Assembly: GCF_023630175.1 (NCBI RefSeq)
Contig: NZ_JALLIN010000003.1
Span: 124,001-188,000 of the forward strand
Reading direction: 5' to 3'
Length of the DNA: 64,000 nucleotides
Source: Streptomyces cellostaticus
GTDB lineage: Bacteria > Actinomycetota > Actinomycetes > Streptomycetales > Streptomycetaceae
Shown in pieces: positions 16,805 to 25,909 of the stretch. Below the pieces are notes generated by a model. It made no database searches. It saw nothing but the letters and a program-made list of their open reading frames with translations, and had not been told where the DNA came from. The position numbers and the translations under genes were made by a program. The stretch's first letter is position 1, and each line of letters begins with the position of its first letter.

Positions 16805-17734
16805 TCACGCCGCGCTGGCCACCCCGGTCACCGCGACCCGGGTCAGCAGCTCCTCGTAGGTCCCGGGGTCGAACTCGCCGGCGCCCGGTGCCCGGACCGT
16901 TGCCGCCGACAGGGCCGCGGCGCGTGCCAGACGGGCCGGCCAGGGGAGTCGTTCCACGAGGCCCGAGAGCAGGGCCGCCACCGCAGAGTCGCCGGCGCCG
17001 GTCGGGTTGCCGTGGACGCGCGCCGGTGGGGCGGCGTGCCAGCGGCCCTCGGGGGTGGCCGCGAGCAGGCCCTCCGGGCCCAGTGACGCGACCACCGCGT
17101 GGGCGCCGCGCCGGCGGGCGTCCTGGGTGGCGCGCGACGGCTCGTGGGAGCCGGTGAGTTCGGCCAGTTCGTCGGCGTTCGGCTTGATGATGTCGGGGCG
17201 GGCCGCCACCCCCCGGCGCAGCGGCTCCCCACCGGAGTCCAGCAGCACGGGGACACCGTGGGCCCGGGCCGCGCGGATCAGCCCCGCGTACGCGCCCACC
17301 GGCACGCCCGGCGGGAGGCTGCCGGACAGCGCCACCGCCGAGGCGCCGCCGAGCAGTTGCGCGTACCGGTCCTGGAAGGCGCTCCACTCGGCCGGGGCTA
17401 TCTGCGGGCCCGGCTCGTTGAACTGGGTGGTGTCGCCGGTCCGTTCGTCCACGACGGCGACCGTGCGCCGGGTGGCCCCGCCGATCGGCACCAGCGCGTC
17501 CGTCACCCCGGGTACGTCCGCGAGGTGGTCGCGCAGCACCCGGCCGGTGGTGCCGCCCGCGAAGCCGGTGGCGGTCGCCTCGTGGCCGAGGGCGGCCAGG
17601 ACCCGGGCCACGTTCACGCCCTTGCCGCCCGGCCGTTCGAGGACCTGGGTGACCCGGTGCGAGGCGTGCGGCCGCAGCGACCGTACGCGGTAGGTGATGT
17701 CGAGAGCGGTGTTCAACGTGACCGTGAGGATCAC
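16805..17734 (-). CDS. PfkB-family hexose/1-phosphofructokinase-type kinase
   Basis: A 309-residue ribokinase-fold kinase with the N-terminal PfkB signature GGKGVNVARVLAALG (about 36-50) and the C-terminal anion hole and catalytic Asp in NPTGAGDSAVAALL (about 243-256). The opening ILTVTLNTALDITY is characteristic of the FruK/LacC 1-phosphofructokinase branch. It phosphorylates a sugar phosphate with ATP. Its place next to nagA and nagK suggests amino-sugar use, such as tagatose-6-phosphate or a related intermediate, but this is inference. The GTG start has AGGGAGG upstream. A 119-bp gap separates it from nagA on the same strand. Confidence 0.85.
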   Translation of the reverse strand: MILTVTLNTALDITYRVRSLRPHASHRVTQVLERPGGKGVNVARVLAALGHEATATGFAGGTTGRVLRDHLADVPGVTDALVPIGGATRRTVAVVDERTGDTTQFNEPGPQIAPAEWSAFQDRYAQLLGGASAVALSGSLPPGVPVGAYAGLIRAARAHGVPVLLDSGGEPLRRGVAARPDIIKPNADELAELTGSHEPSRATQDARRRGAHAVVASLGPEGLLAATPEGRWHAAPPARVHGNPTGAGDSAVAALLSGLVERLPWPARLARAAALSAATVRAPGAGEFDPGTYEELLTRVAVTGVASAA

Positions 17735-17853
17735 CAGGTCCGACCTCCCTCGAAGTCCGTCGCGCCATCGGTTTGCGGGGACCCGATCATGCCAAAGAGA
17801 CGGCGGCCGGCCCAGGGCGCGGGTCGGTCACCGTCTCCCGGTGCGGGAATGGA

Positions 17854-19023
17854 TCAGGGCAGTTGGGGCGTGACGACCCATTCCCCCTGGCGCAGCACGC
17901 CCTTGAGGTCGAAGTCCGCGTCCAGCAGCACCAGGTCGGCGTCCTTCCCGGGCTCCAGGGAGCCGATGCGGCCGGACAGGCCCAGCAGCCGGGCCGGGTT
18001 CACGGACAGCGCGGTGACGGCGTCCCGTACCGTCAGCCCGTCGACCGTCACCGCCCGCTTGAACGCGCGGTCCAGGGTCAGGGTGGAGCCGGCGATGGAA
18101 CCGCCGTGCACCAGCCGGGCCACGCCCTCGCTGACCTCGACCTCCAGCGGCCCGAGCAGGTAGCGGCCGTCGCCGCTGCCGGCCGCGTCCATCGCGTCCG
18201 TGATGAACGCGACCCGGTCGGCGCCCGCGTGACGGAACGCCAGCTCCAGCGCGGCGGGGTGCAGATGGGTGCCGTCGTTGATCAGCTCGACGGTGACCCG
18301 CTCGTCCTCCAGCAGGGCGGCGACCGGGCCGGGGGACCGGTGGCCCAGCACGGGCATGGCGTTGAAGAGGTGGGTGGCGACGGTGGCGCCCGCGTCGACG
18401 GCCGCGACGGTCTGCTCGTAGGTGGCGTCCGTGTGCCCGACCGCCGCGATGACCCCGTGCTCGGCGAGCAGCCGCACCGAGTCGATGCCGCCCGGCAGTT
18501 CCGTCGCGAGCGTGACCATCCTCGCCCGGCCGCGCCCCGCGTCGATCAGCTTGCGCACCTCGGCCGGATCAGGGTCGCGCAGCAGTTCCTCGGAGTGCGC
18601 GCCCTTGCGGCAGGGCGAGATGAAGGGCCCCTCGAAGTGGATGCCCGCGATGTCCCCCTGCTCCGCCAGCTCGCTCAGCAGCCCGGCCTGCCGGACCAGC
18701 AGGTCCATCTCGTCGGTGACGGTGGAGGCGACCAGCGTGGTGGTGCCGTGCCGCCGGTGGGTGCGGACGGCGGTGAGGATCTCCTCGGCCGAGCCGGCGA
18801 AGGACGCCCCGCCGCCGCCGTGGTTGTGGATGTCCACGAACCCCGGGACCAGCCAGTGGCCGCTGACGTCGACCACCTCGGCGCCGGCCGGGGCCGCGGT
18901 GCCCCCGGTGTCCGGCGCACCGGCCGCGGTGATCCTCGTGCCCTCCACGACCACGCGCCCGTCGTCCACCACCCCGGTGGGCAGCACCACCCGAGCACCT
19001 GTGAGAACCAAGCTGGGAGCCAT
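17854..19023 (-). CDS. nagA: N-acetylglucosamine-6-phosphate deacetylase
   Basis: A 389-residue amidohydrolase with the metal-site motif VDIHNHGGGG (about 60-69), the FEGPF block with the conserved Glu, GHTDATYEQ, HLFNAMPVL and a C-terminal ITDAMDAAG block carrying the catalytic Asp. It converts GlcNAc-6-P to GlcN-6-P plus acetate, feeding glycolysis and cell-wall synthesis and controlling the DasR ligand pool. Its ATG overlaps the nagK stop (TGA/ATG, 1 bp), implying translational coupling. The in-frame upstream extension falls inside nagK and is not real. Confidence 0.95.
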   Translation of the reverse strand: MAPSLVLTGARVVLPTGVVDDGRVVVEGTRITAAGAPDTGGTAAPAGAEVVDVSGHWLVPGFVDIHNHGGGGASFAGSAEEILTAVRTHRRHGTTTLVASTVTDEMDLLVRQAGLLSELAEQGDIAGIHFEGPFISPCRKGAHSEELLRDPDPAEVRKLIDAGRGRARMVTLATELPGGIDSVRLLAEHGVIAAVGHTDATYEQTVAAVDAGATVATHLFNAMPVLGHRSPGPVAALLEDERVTVELINDGTHLHPAALELAFRHAGADRVAFITDAMDAAGSGDGRYLLGPLEVEVSEGVARLVHGGSIAGSTLTLDRAFKRAVTVDGLTVRDAVTALSVNPARLLGLSGRIGSLEPGKDADLVLLDADFDLKGVLRQGEWVVTPQLP

Positions 19024-19976
19024 CAGGCGGTTACCTCCGAGGGGTCGGTCGTGGGGCCGGTGGAGTCGAGGAGATCCCGGGCGAGAAGTCCCGCGCCCAG
19101 GCAGCCGGCGGTGTCGCCGAGGGCGGCGGGGACGATGGACGGCAGTTTCTGGAAGGTGACCCGGCGCCGGACGGCGTCCCGCAGCGGCTGGAACAACACT
19201 TCCCCCGCCTCGGCCAGGCCGCCACCGATGATCAGCCTGCGCGGGTCCAGCAGGGTGAGCGCGGTGACGAGCCCGTCGGCGAGCGCGTCCACCGCCTCCT
19301 GCCACACCCGGGCGGCGTTCGGGTCACCGGACGCGACGGCCTTGGCGCAGTCGGCCGCGTCCGCCTCCGGGTCCCCGCAGGCCGCGGCCCATGCCTCGCT
19401 GACGGCGGACGCGGAGGCGTACCGCTCCAGGCAGCCGTGCTGCCCGCAGGGGCACGGGGTGCCGCCGGGCCGCACGACGATGTGCCCGACCTCGCCGGCG
19501 AAGCCGTGCGCGCCCGCCTCCACCCGGCCGTCCACGCCGATGGCGCCCGCGATCCCGGTGCCCAGCGGTACGAAGAGGAACCGGTCGGCACCCCTGCCCG
19601 CGCCGATCCGTCCCTCGGCGAGCCCGCCGGTGCGCACGTCGTGGCCGAGCGCCACCGGGACGCCCAGGCGCTCGGCGAGCAGGGTGCGCAGCGGGACGTC
19701 GCGCCAGCCGAGGTTGGCGGCGTACACGGCGATGCCGCGCTCGTCGTCGACGATGCCGGGGACCGCGACACCGGCCGCCGAGGCCGGCTCGCCGCAGGCC
19801 GCGACGCCGTACGCGCGCAGTTCCGCGGCGAAGCCGAGGAGCGTCTCGACCACCGCGTCCGGTCCGCGCTCACGTCCCGTCGCCCGGCGGGCACGGTGCA
19901 GCAGCTCGCCGTCGTCTCCGACGAGGGCGGCCTTCATCCCGGTACCGCCGACGTCCAGGGCGATGACATGTCTCAC
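19023..19976 (-). CDS. nagK: ROK-family N-acetylglucosamine kinase
   Basis: A 317-residue sugar kinase with the phosphate loop DVGGTGMK near the N-terminus, the catalytic region ALGHDVRTGG, and the ROK zinc motif CPCGQHGCLERYAS. With nagA next to it and DasR-like sites upstream, phosphorylation of GlcNAc to GlcNAc-6-P is the likely role; glucokinase activity is the alternative. I chose GTG at 19976 because it sets LDVGGTG near the N-terminus; there is no clear ribosome-binding site, so translation may be leaderless. It is the first gene of the nagKA operon. Confidence 0.9.
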   Translation of the reverse strand: MRHVIALDVGGTGMKAALVGDDGELLHRARRATGRERGPDAVVETLLGFAAELRAYGVAACGEPASAAGVAVPGIVDDERGIAVYAANLGWRDVPLRTLLAERLGVPVALGHDVRTGGLAEGRIGAGRGADRFLFVPLGTGIAGAIGVDGRVEAGAHGFAGEVGHIVVRPGGTPCPCGQHGCLERYASASAVSEAWAAACGDPEADAADCAKAVASGDPNAARVWQEAVDALADGLVTALTLLDPRRLIIGGGLAEAGEVLFQPLRDAVRRRVTFQKLPSIVPAALGDTAGCLGAGLLARDLLDSTGPTTDPSEVTA

Positions 19977-20004
19977 GGGGGACAGTGTGGCCCCCTGACC
20001 CACA

Positions 20005-20038
20005 AGAGGTCTAGTCCACTCGCGTGGTGTAGACCTTA
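20005..20038. promoter_or_regulatory. Two tandem DasR-type operators (dre) between nagK and the sugar-binding lipoprotein gene
   Basis: Site 1 (20005-20020, AGAGGTCTAGTCCACT) and site 2 (20023-20038, CGTGGTGTAGACCTTA) both match the palindromic DasR consensus around GGTCTAGACC, with about two and four differences. They lie between divergent promoters, so one regulator could control both transcription units. DasR represses GlcNAc uptake and catabolism genes and is released by glucosamine-6-phosphate. Confidence 0.75.
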
Positions 20039-20049
20039 TGCGTCCGCAA

Positions 20050-21354
20050 ATGGAACGGTCAGACAGCAGGGTTGGGGCTTTGAGGGTGCGTCGGCGTACG
20101 GCAGAAATGATCGCGGTGGTGTCCGCACTGGGCATGACGGCGGTTCTCGGCGGCTGCGGGAGCACGGACTCCGACGTGACCCTCAGACTCGTCGCGGCCG
20201 ACTACGGCGACTCGGCGGCGAACGGCTCCAAGAAGTACTGGGACGAGCTGGCCCAGGAGTACGAGGCCCAGCACGGGGTGAAGGTCGAGGTCAGCGTCTA
20301 CTCCTGGAACGACGTCGACCGCGAGGTCAAGGAGATGGTCGACGCCGGGAACGCCCCGGACCTGGCCCAGATCGGCGCCTACGCCGACTACGCGGCCGAC
20401 GGAAAGCTGTACCAGGCCTCCGACCTGCTCTCCATCCGCACCCAGGCCGACTTCCTCGCCGCGCTCTCCGACGCCGGCCAGTGGAAGCACGTGCAGTACG
20501 GCATCCCGTTCGCGGCCTCCACCCGGGTGCTCTTCTACAACAAGACCCTGTTCAGCCAGGCCGGCATCACCCCGCCCACCACCTGGGACGAGCTGGCGGC
20601 CGACGCCGGCGCGCTCAAGGACAAGGGCGTGAAGTACCCCTACGCGCTGCCGCTCGGCCCCGAGGAGGCGCAGGCCGAGACCATGCAGTGGCTCCTGGGC
20701 GGCGGCGACGGCTACACCGACGACATCGGCACCTACAGCATCGACTCCGCGAAGAACATAGAGACCTTCACCTGGCTCCGCGACGACCTGGTCGGCAAGG
20801 GCCTGACCGGCCCGGTCGCCCCCGGCAAGCTCAACCGCGCGGACGCCTTCGCGGCCTTCGCCGACGGCCAGGTGGGCATGCTCAACGGCCACCCCACACT
20901 GATCCAGCAGGCCGCCAGGAAGGGCGTGAAGTTCGGCACGGTCCCGATGCCGGGCCGCACCGGCCGGGCCAAGGCCTCCATGGGCGTCGCCGACTGGATG
21001 ATGGGCTTCCGGCAGAACGGGCACGCCCGGGAGATCGGCGACTTCCTCGACTTCGTCTACGAGCGGAAGAACGTCCTCGCCTTCTCCCGCGAGTACGGGC
21101 TGCTGCCGGTCACCGACTCCGCGTCCAGAGCCATGTCCGACTCGGACGCGGCCGGCGACCGGGCCCTGCGCCCCTTCCTCGACGAGCTCCCGCTCTCCGA
21201 GCTCTACCCGGTCGGCAAGACCTCGTGGGCCTCCGTCAGCGCGTCCGTGAAGAAGAACATCGGCCAGGCCGTCACCTCCGGCGGCAGCCCCGCCGACGTG
21301 CTGGCCCGGCTGCAGTCGATGGCGTCGGCCGCGGACAGCGCCGACGTGAACTAG
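20050..21354 (+). CDS. Sugar ABC transporter substrate-binding lipoprotein (family 1), orphan
   Basis: A 434-residue extracellular solute-binding protein with signal sequence and lipobox VLGGC (Cys near residue 36 from this start), then a typical family-1 fold (PTTWDELAADAGALK, FADGQVGMLNGHP). No permease or ATPase genes accompany it. Divergence from nagKA across DasR-type sites suggests a chitooligosaccharide or GlcNAc ligand. The start is uncertain: ATG 20038 overlaps the second operator, ATG 20050 lacks a ribosome-binding site, and GTG 20086 gives a standard-length signal peptide. Its TAG stop is part of the terminus of a palindromic repeat. Confidence 0.85.
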   Translation: MERSDSRVGALRVRRRTAEMIAVVSALGMTAVLGGCGSTDSDVTLRLVAADYGDSAANGSKKYWDELAQEYEAQHGVKVEVSVYSWNDVDREVKEMVDAGNAPDLAQIGAYADYAADGKLYQASDLLSIRTQADFLAALSDAGQWKHVQYGIPFAASTRVLFYNKTLFSQAGITPPTTWDELAADAGALKDKGVKYPYALPLGPEEAQAETMQWLLGGGDGYTDDIGTYSIDSAKNIETFTWLRDDLVGKGLTGPVAPGKLNRADAFAAFADGQVGMLNGHPTLIQQAARKGVKFGTVPMPGRTGRAKASMGVADWMMGFRQNGHAREIGDFLDFVYERKNVLAFSREYGLLPVTDSASRAMSDSDAAGDRALRPFLDELPLSELYPVGKTSWASVSASVKKNIGQAVTSGGSPADVLARLQSMASAADSADVN

Positions 21355-21662
21355 TGCTGTGACCGGAAGGGTCTGCCGGAAGGCTCGCGGCGTCCGGTGC
21401 GGTGCAGCGCAAGGCGGAGCGTCGTCCGCGTACCGGATGTACTCGGGTGATGCGACGACGCGGCGCGGTGCCGTGCCGGACGCCGCGAGCCGGTGGACCC
21501 TTCCGGTCGCAGCACCAGCCAGTGCCGCGTCGGCCGGGGCCCGCCCCGTCGCGATGCCCGGCGGGCACTCCCGCCGCACCGGCCGAGAGCCCGGGTACGC
21601 CCGGTACGAGGGCTTCCGGCCGGCACGTCGGGAGCACCCGGCGGACCCCGCTCCTCGGCGGG
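21352..21662. repeat. Palindromic repeat element, copy 1
   Basis: A long imperfect inverted repeat: left arm 21354-21402 starting GTGCTGTGACCGGAAGG, right arm 21471-21515, its complement with a few mismatches and a 4-nt gap. A stretch at about 21568-21662 reappears at about 31517-31612 (shared core GGCTTCCGGCCGGCACG), and the terminus reappears at 31621-31636. It resembles a miniature mobile or REP-like element; it may also terminate transcription. The rest of the gap to 21853 holds only GC-rich sequence with no recognisable gene. Confidence 0.65.
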
Positions 21663-21853
21663 CAGAGCCTGGCTGACGCGGCACGGGTGCCGCGGACCGC
21701 GCCGGCGCGAAGCGGCAGGCTCGGGCCCGTCCGGCGGACCGGGCGGGCGCCGGGGCCGGTGGCACGCCGGCCCCGGTGGGCCCCGCGTCTGCGGTGTGCT
21801 CCGCCGGACAGGCCCCGGGCCGGCTGTCGGTGCCCGGCGCTACGGTTGCCTCC

Positions 21854-22081
21854 ATGGAGGAACTGGGCAGCCGCGAACGGGCCATCCTGGCGCTGGAGCG
21901 CCGGGGCTTCGCCGGCCCCGGCGCGAAGGAACGGGCCATCCGAGAGGAACTGGGCCTCGCCCCGGTGCGCTACTACCAGCTCCTCAACGCCCTCCTGGAC
22001 GACGCCCGGGCGCTCGCCGCGGACCCGGTCACGGTCAACCGCCTGCGCAGGGTGCGGGAGGCCCGCCGAGCCGAGCGCTGA
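21854..22081 (+). CDS. DUF3263 small protein, HTH-like
   Basis: A 75-residue basic protein (REAILALERR-like start, then KERAIREELGLAPVRYYQLLNALLDD) matching the small actinobacterial DUF3263 family. The central part looks like a helix-turn-helix or sigma-4-like fold, so DNA binding is possible. The ATG at 21854 is chosen because the similarity begins there; there is no good ribosome-binding site. It precedes otsB on the same strand by 88 bp. Confidence 0.8.
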   Translation: MEELGSRERAILALERRGFAGPGAKERAIREELGLAPVRYYQLLNALLDDARALAADPVTVNRLRRVREARRAER

Positions 22082-22169
22082 GGCGCGCCGCGCCGAGCGC
22101 CGAGGCCCGGCGCGGGCCGGGCGGAACGCTCCAGGAGTGACCCTGGCCCGCGCCGGATACTGTCCCTGT

Positions 22170-23012
22170 ATGGACCTCCTGCCGACCCCGGCGACCCAGG
22201 CCGGCCGCGACGGACTGCGCACGCTGCTGGCCAAGCCCCGCGCGGCGGTGATCGGGCTCGACTTCGACGGCACCCTCGCCCCGATCGTCGCCGACCCCGA
22301 ACGGGCCCGCGCCCATCCCGACGCCGTTCCCGCGCTCGCCGGACTCGCCCCCGAGGTGGCCTCCGTCGCCGTGGTCACCGGCCGGCCCGCCGAGGTCGCG
22401 GTGCGGTACGGGGGCTTCGCGGACGTGCCCGGCCTGGAACACCTCACCGTCCTCGGCCACTACGGCGCCGAGCGCTGGGACGCCGCGACCGGCGAGGTCA
22501 CGGCGCCCCCGCCGCATCCCGGTGTCGCCGCGGTCCGCGCCGAACTGCCCGGACTGCTGGAGCGCGCCGGTGCCGGGCACGGCACCTGGACCGAGGACAA
22601 GGGCCGGGCCGTCGCCGTGCACACCCGCCGCGCGGACGACCCCCTGGCCGCCTTCGAGGCCCTGCGCGGGCCCCTGACGGAACTCGCCGCCCGGCACGGG
22701 CTGATCGTCGAACCCGGCCGCCTGGTCCTGGAACTGCGCCCGCCCGGCATGGACAAGGGCGTCGCCCTCCTCGACCACGCCCGCCGCACCGCCGCCGGGT
22801 CCGTCCTCTACGCGGGCGACGACCTGGGCGACCTGCCCGCCTTCGCGGCCGTCGGGGAACTGCGCGCCGCGGGCGTCCCCGGCCTGCTGGTCTGCAGCGG
22901 CAGCACCGAGGTCACGGCGCTGGCCGAACGGGCGGACCTGGTGGTCGACGGCCCGGAGGGCGTCGTCGCGCTTCTGCGGGCGCTGGCGGCGCGGCTCGGG
23001 GCACTCCCGTAG
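22170..23012 (+). CDS. otsB: Trehalose-6-phosphate phosphatase
   Basis: A 280-residue HAD phosphatase with the nucleophile motif LDFDGTLAPIV (about 32-42), the VVTGRP motif II (about 73-78), and the acidic motif YAGDDLGDLPAF (about 214-225). It also has the lid region found in OtsB (LGHYGAERW, EDKGRAVAVHTR). It dephosphorylates trehalose-6-P to trehalose, a spore and osmotic protectant. It converges with otsA, so the pair is not an operon but the pathway is complete. Confidence 0.93.
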   Translation: MDLLPTPATQAGRDGLRTLLAKPRAAVIGLDFDGTLAPIVADPERARAHPDAVPALAGLAPEVASVAVVTGRPAEVAVRYGGFADVPGLEHLTVLGHYGAERWDAATGEVTAPPPHPGVAAVRAELPGLLERAGAGHGTWTEDKGRAVAVHTRRADDPLAAFEALRGPLTELAARHGLIVEPGRLVLELRPPGMDKGVALLDHARRTAAGSVLYAGDDLGDLPAFAAVGELRAAGVPGLLVCSGSTEVTALAERADLVVDGPEGVVALLRALAARLGALP

Positions 23013-23030
23013 TCCCTCCCGCAGCCCCTG

Positions 23031-23059
23031 CCGGGGCACGGCCCCGGGCCGTGCCCCGG
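23031..23059. terminator. Bidirectional terminator between otsB and otsA
   Basis: Perfect 13-bp arms CCGGGGCACGGCC (23031-23043) and GGCCGTGCCCCGG (23047-23059) with a 3-nt loop, between the two converging trehalose genes. Confidence 0.75.
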
Positions 23060-23091
23060 TCCGCCGGGGGAGGCCCCGCCGCGCCGCGGCC

Positions 23092-24510
23092 TCAGCCGGT
23101 CAGCGCGCCGAGCTGATCCAGGAACCACTGCGCCGGCGGCAGCGCGGTGGCGGCGGCGGCCAGCCGCTTGGAGCGCTCCGCGCGCTCGTCCAGGGGCAGG
23201 CTCAGCGCCGTGTGCAGCGCGTCCGCCGTCCCCACCACGTCGTAGGGGTTGACCACGATCGCGTCCTCGCCCAGCTCCTCGTACGCCCCGGCCTCCCGTG
23301 ACAGCACCAGCGCGCACCCCTCGTCGGAGACGACCGGCACCTCCTTGGCGACCAGGTTCATGCCGTCCCGGATCGGGTTGACCAGGGCCACGTCGGCGAG
23401 CCGGTAGGCGGCCAGGGAGCGGGCGAAGTCGTCCTTGACGTGCAGCACCACGGGCGTCCAGCCGGGCGTCCCGAAACGGGAGTTGATCTCTTCGGCTACC
23501 CGCCGCACCTCGGCCGTGTAGTCGCGGTAGACGGCGAGGTCCTGCCGCGAGGGGTAGGCGAACGCCAGGTGCACCACCCGCTCGCGCCACTCGGGGCGGT
23601 CCTCCAGGAGCTGCCGGTAGGCCAGCAGGCCGCGCACGATGTTCTTGGACAGCTCGGTGCGGTCCACCCGGACGACGGTCCGGCGCCCCTCGCCGATCTC
23701 CGCGCGCAGGGCCGCCATCCGCTCGTCCACGTCCGGCCGGTGCGCCCGCTCGCGCAGGAAGTCCGCGTCCGCGCCGAGCCCGTGCACCCCGATCCGGGTC
23801 CCGGACGGGATGCCGGGGCCGAGCACCGCGTGGCAGCAGTCCGTGAACGCGTCCGCCCAGCGCCTGGTCAGGAACGCCGCCCGGTCCGCGCCGAGGATGC
23901 CGGTCAGCAGCTCGGCGGCGATGTCGTCGGGCAGCAGCCGGAAGTAGTCCGGCGGGGCCCAGGGGGTGTGCGAGAAGTGGCCGATGCGCAGGTCGGGACG
24001 GAGCTGCCGGAGCATCCGGGGCGCGAGGGCCAGGTGGTAGTCCTGGACGAGCACCGCGGCCCCCTCGGCCGCCTCCTGCGCCAGCGCCTCGGCGAACGCC
24101 CGGTTGTACGCCTGGTACGAGGCCCACTGGCGGCGGAATCCGGCGTCGAGGACCGGCTCCAGCGGGGTCTGGTACAGCATGTGGTGGACGAACCAGAGCA
24201 CCGAGTTGGCGATGCCGTTGTAGGCGTCGGCGAACACGCTCGCGTCGATGTCGAGCATCCGCACCCGCTGCCCGCCGGTGTCCTCGGCCGGCAGCGGACC
24301 GCCGCCCGCCCGCCGCGCCGCCTCCCGGTCGCCGTCGCCGAGCGCGGCGCAGACCCACACCGCGTCGGTGTCCGGCCCGATGGCCGACAGCCCCGAGACC
24401 AGCCCGCCCCCGCCCCGTCTGGCGCTCAGCGAGCCGTCCTCGAGCACCTCGTACGAAACCGGACCGCGGTTGGACGCGACCAGCACCTCAGCACCCTGCG
24501 TGGAAGCCAT
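23092..24510 (-). CDS. otsA: Trehalose-6-phosphate synthase
   Basis: A 472-residue GT20 enzyme with the N-terminal VASNRGPV loop (about 11-18), WFVHHMLYQ, VQDYHLALAPRML (about 155-167), the GFSHTPWAPPDYF acceptor loop, and the nucleotide-sugar region NPIRDGMNLVAKE (about 375-387). It makes trehalose-6-P from glucose-6-P and a nucleotide-glucose donor. ATG 24510 is preferred; a TTG nine bases upstream is also in frame. It lies 108 bp downstream of gpgS on the same strand, and the two may share a transcript. Confidence 0.93.
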   Translation of the reverse strand: MASTQGAEVLVASNRGPVSYEVLEDGSLSARRGGGGLVSGLSAIGPDTDAVWVCAALGDGDREAARRAGGGPLPAEDTGGQRVRMLDIDASVFADAYNGIANSVLWFVHHMLYQTPLEPVLDAGFRRQWASYQAYNRAFAEALAQEAAEGAAVLVQDYHLALAPRMLRQLRPDLRIGHFSHTPWAPPDYFRLLPDDIAAELLTGILGADRAAFLTRRWADAFTDCCHAVLGPGIPSGTRIGVHGLGADADFLRERAHRPDVDERMAALRAEIGEGRRTVVRVDRTELSKNIVRGLLAYRQLLEDRPEWRERVVHLAFAYPSRQDLAVYRDYTAEVRRVAEEINSRFGTPGWTPVVLHVKDDFARSLAAYRLADVALVNPIRDGMNLVAKEVPVVSDEGCALVLSREAGAYEELGEDAIVVNPYDVVGTADALHTALSLPLDERAERSKRLAAAATALPPAQWFLDQLGALTG

Positions 24511-24618
24511 GATTCTCAACCTAGCCCGGCCCGGAAACGCTCAAACGTACGCTCCGCCCCGGAAGGGGGCCGTATACAGCCGTTCTTCCGCGTTCACCGC
24601 ACCGCTCACCCGGGTCGC

Positions 24619-25590
24619 TCACGCCACCTTGCGGTGCGCGTACTCCGCGATCTCCACCATCGGCGGCCGCTCCTCGGTGTCCACCGGGTGGGTGCGCGGC
24701 TCGAACCCGTCCTCGCCCCGCTCGAACTGGGTGAGCGAGGGCCGTACGAGGTGGCCGCGGGCCAGCCGGAGCTGGGCGGTGCGGTAGATCGCCGCCGCCA
24801 TCCGGCCGAGCGCCTGCCCGTCCTGGTGCCGGTGCCTGCGCACCCCGACGTCCACCTGGGCCAGCGCGTCCAGGCCCACCAGGTGCAGCGCGTCCACCAG
24901 CATGCCCAGCTCCACGCCGTAGCCCACCGGGAACGGAAGCTGCTCCAGCAGCGCGCGGCGGGCCGCGTACTCCCCGCCCAGCGGCTGCACGAAGCCGGCG
25001 AGCTGCGGCCAGTGCATGTTCAGCAGCGGGCGGGCCATCAGCTCGGTGACCCGGCCGCCCTGCCCGGCGGCGGTCGTGCCGGGGGCGGGCCCGGCGGGCA
25101 CGGTCAGCGGACGGTCGTACATGGCCTTGACCAGGTCGACGTCCGGATCGGTGAGCAGTGGGCCGACGATGCCCAGGACGAAGTCGGAGGAGAACTCCCT
25201 CAGGTCGGCGTCGACGAAGCAGACGATGTCCCCGCTCGTCGCCAGCAGCGAGCGCCACAGCACCTCGCCCTTGCCGGGGACGGCCGGTATGCGCGGCAGG
25301 ACGCTGTCGCGGTGCACCACCCGGGCGCCGGCCGCGGCGGCGACCTCCGCGGTGCGGTCGGTGGAGCCGGAGTCGACGACGACGACCTCGTCGACCAGGG
25401 GGGCCTGCCGCACGAGGTCGCGACGGATGACGGCGACGATGTCGCCGACCGTCTCCTCCTCGTTGAGCGCGGGCAGGACGACGGAGACGGACTGCCCGGT
25501 GCGCTGCTTGGCGGCCAGGACGCCGTGCAGCGGGCGGTCGGCCACGGACCAGGAGCGGGTGGCCAGCCAGCGCTCGACTTCTTCCAGCAC
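24619..25590 (-). CDS. gpgS: Glucosyl-3-phosphoglycerate synthase (GT2-type)
   Basis: A 323-residue GT-A glycosyltransferase with VSVVLPALNEEETVGDIV near residue 35, the DXD-type metal motif FVDADLREF (about 126-134), and the GpgS features GGEYAARR, FPVGYGVELGMLVD and VDVGVRRHRHQD. It transfers glucose from a nucleotide-sugar to 3-phosphoglycerate, the first step to glucosylglycerate and, in mycobacteria, methylglucose lipopolysaccharides. Being next to otsA and otsB it fits a compatible-solute cluster. No gpgP homologue was seen. The GTG at 25590 is the natural start. Confidence 0.88.
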   Translation of the reverse strand: MLEEVERWLATRSWSVADRPLHGVLAAKQRTGQSVSVVLPALNEEETVGDIVAVIRRDLVRQAPLVDEVVVVDSGSTDRTAEVAAAAGARVVHRDSVLPRIPAVPGKGEVLWRSLLATSGDIVCFVDADLREFSSDFVLGIVGPLLTDPDVDLVKAMYDRPLTVPAGPAPGTTAAGQGGRVTELMARPLLNMHWPQLAGFVQPLGGEYAARRALLEQLPFPVGYGVELGMLVDALHLVGLDALAQVDVGVRRHRHQDGQALGRMAAAIYRTAQLRLARGHLVRPSLTQFERGEDGFEPRTHPVDTEERPPMVEIAEYAHRKVA

Positions 25591-25752
25591 GGTCTGCGGC
25601 TCCTCACTGTCGTGATCACACCTGTTGCGGGGGGTGATGCATCTCGCGGTTCGGACGACTATCTCAACTGTCCCGGCCGTCGGTTACAGTCTTGAACAAC
25701 GCCGGTGACCATCGCATGTCGTGGTCCGACCGGCGTCCACAACCGAATACCG

Positions 25753-25890
25753 CTCATCCAGAGGGGCAGAGGGACACGGCCCGATGAAGCCCCGGCAACC
25801 CCCCTGAGCCGCACTCGTTTCGCGCGAGGCTCCCGGCCAGGGAAGGTGCCAAATCCGTCTCACGGCGAGATGCGTCGTGAGGAAGATGAG
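25753..25890 (+). promoter_or_regulatory. SAM riboswitch (SAM-I/SAM-IV clan) upstream of thrC
   Basis: All conserved core pieces are present in order: CUCAUCCAGAGGGGCAGAGGG (25753 onward, the P1/P2 strand), GGCCCGAUGAAGCCCCGGCA (25778 onward), GGUGCCAAAUCC (25845-25856), and GGAAGAUGAG (25881-25890). P1 forms from CUCAUC (25753-25758) and GAUGAG (25885-25890). The gap to the thrC ATG is 19 nt, and the GGAGAAAG just past P1 is the only ribosome-binding-like site, so translational control is plausible. The subtype (SAM-I versus SAM-IV) needs covariance-model scoring. Confidence 0.88.
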
Positions 25891-25909
25891 GAGAAAGGGC
25901 CTCGCCTCC

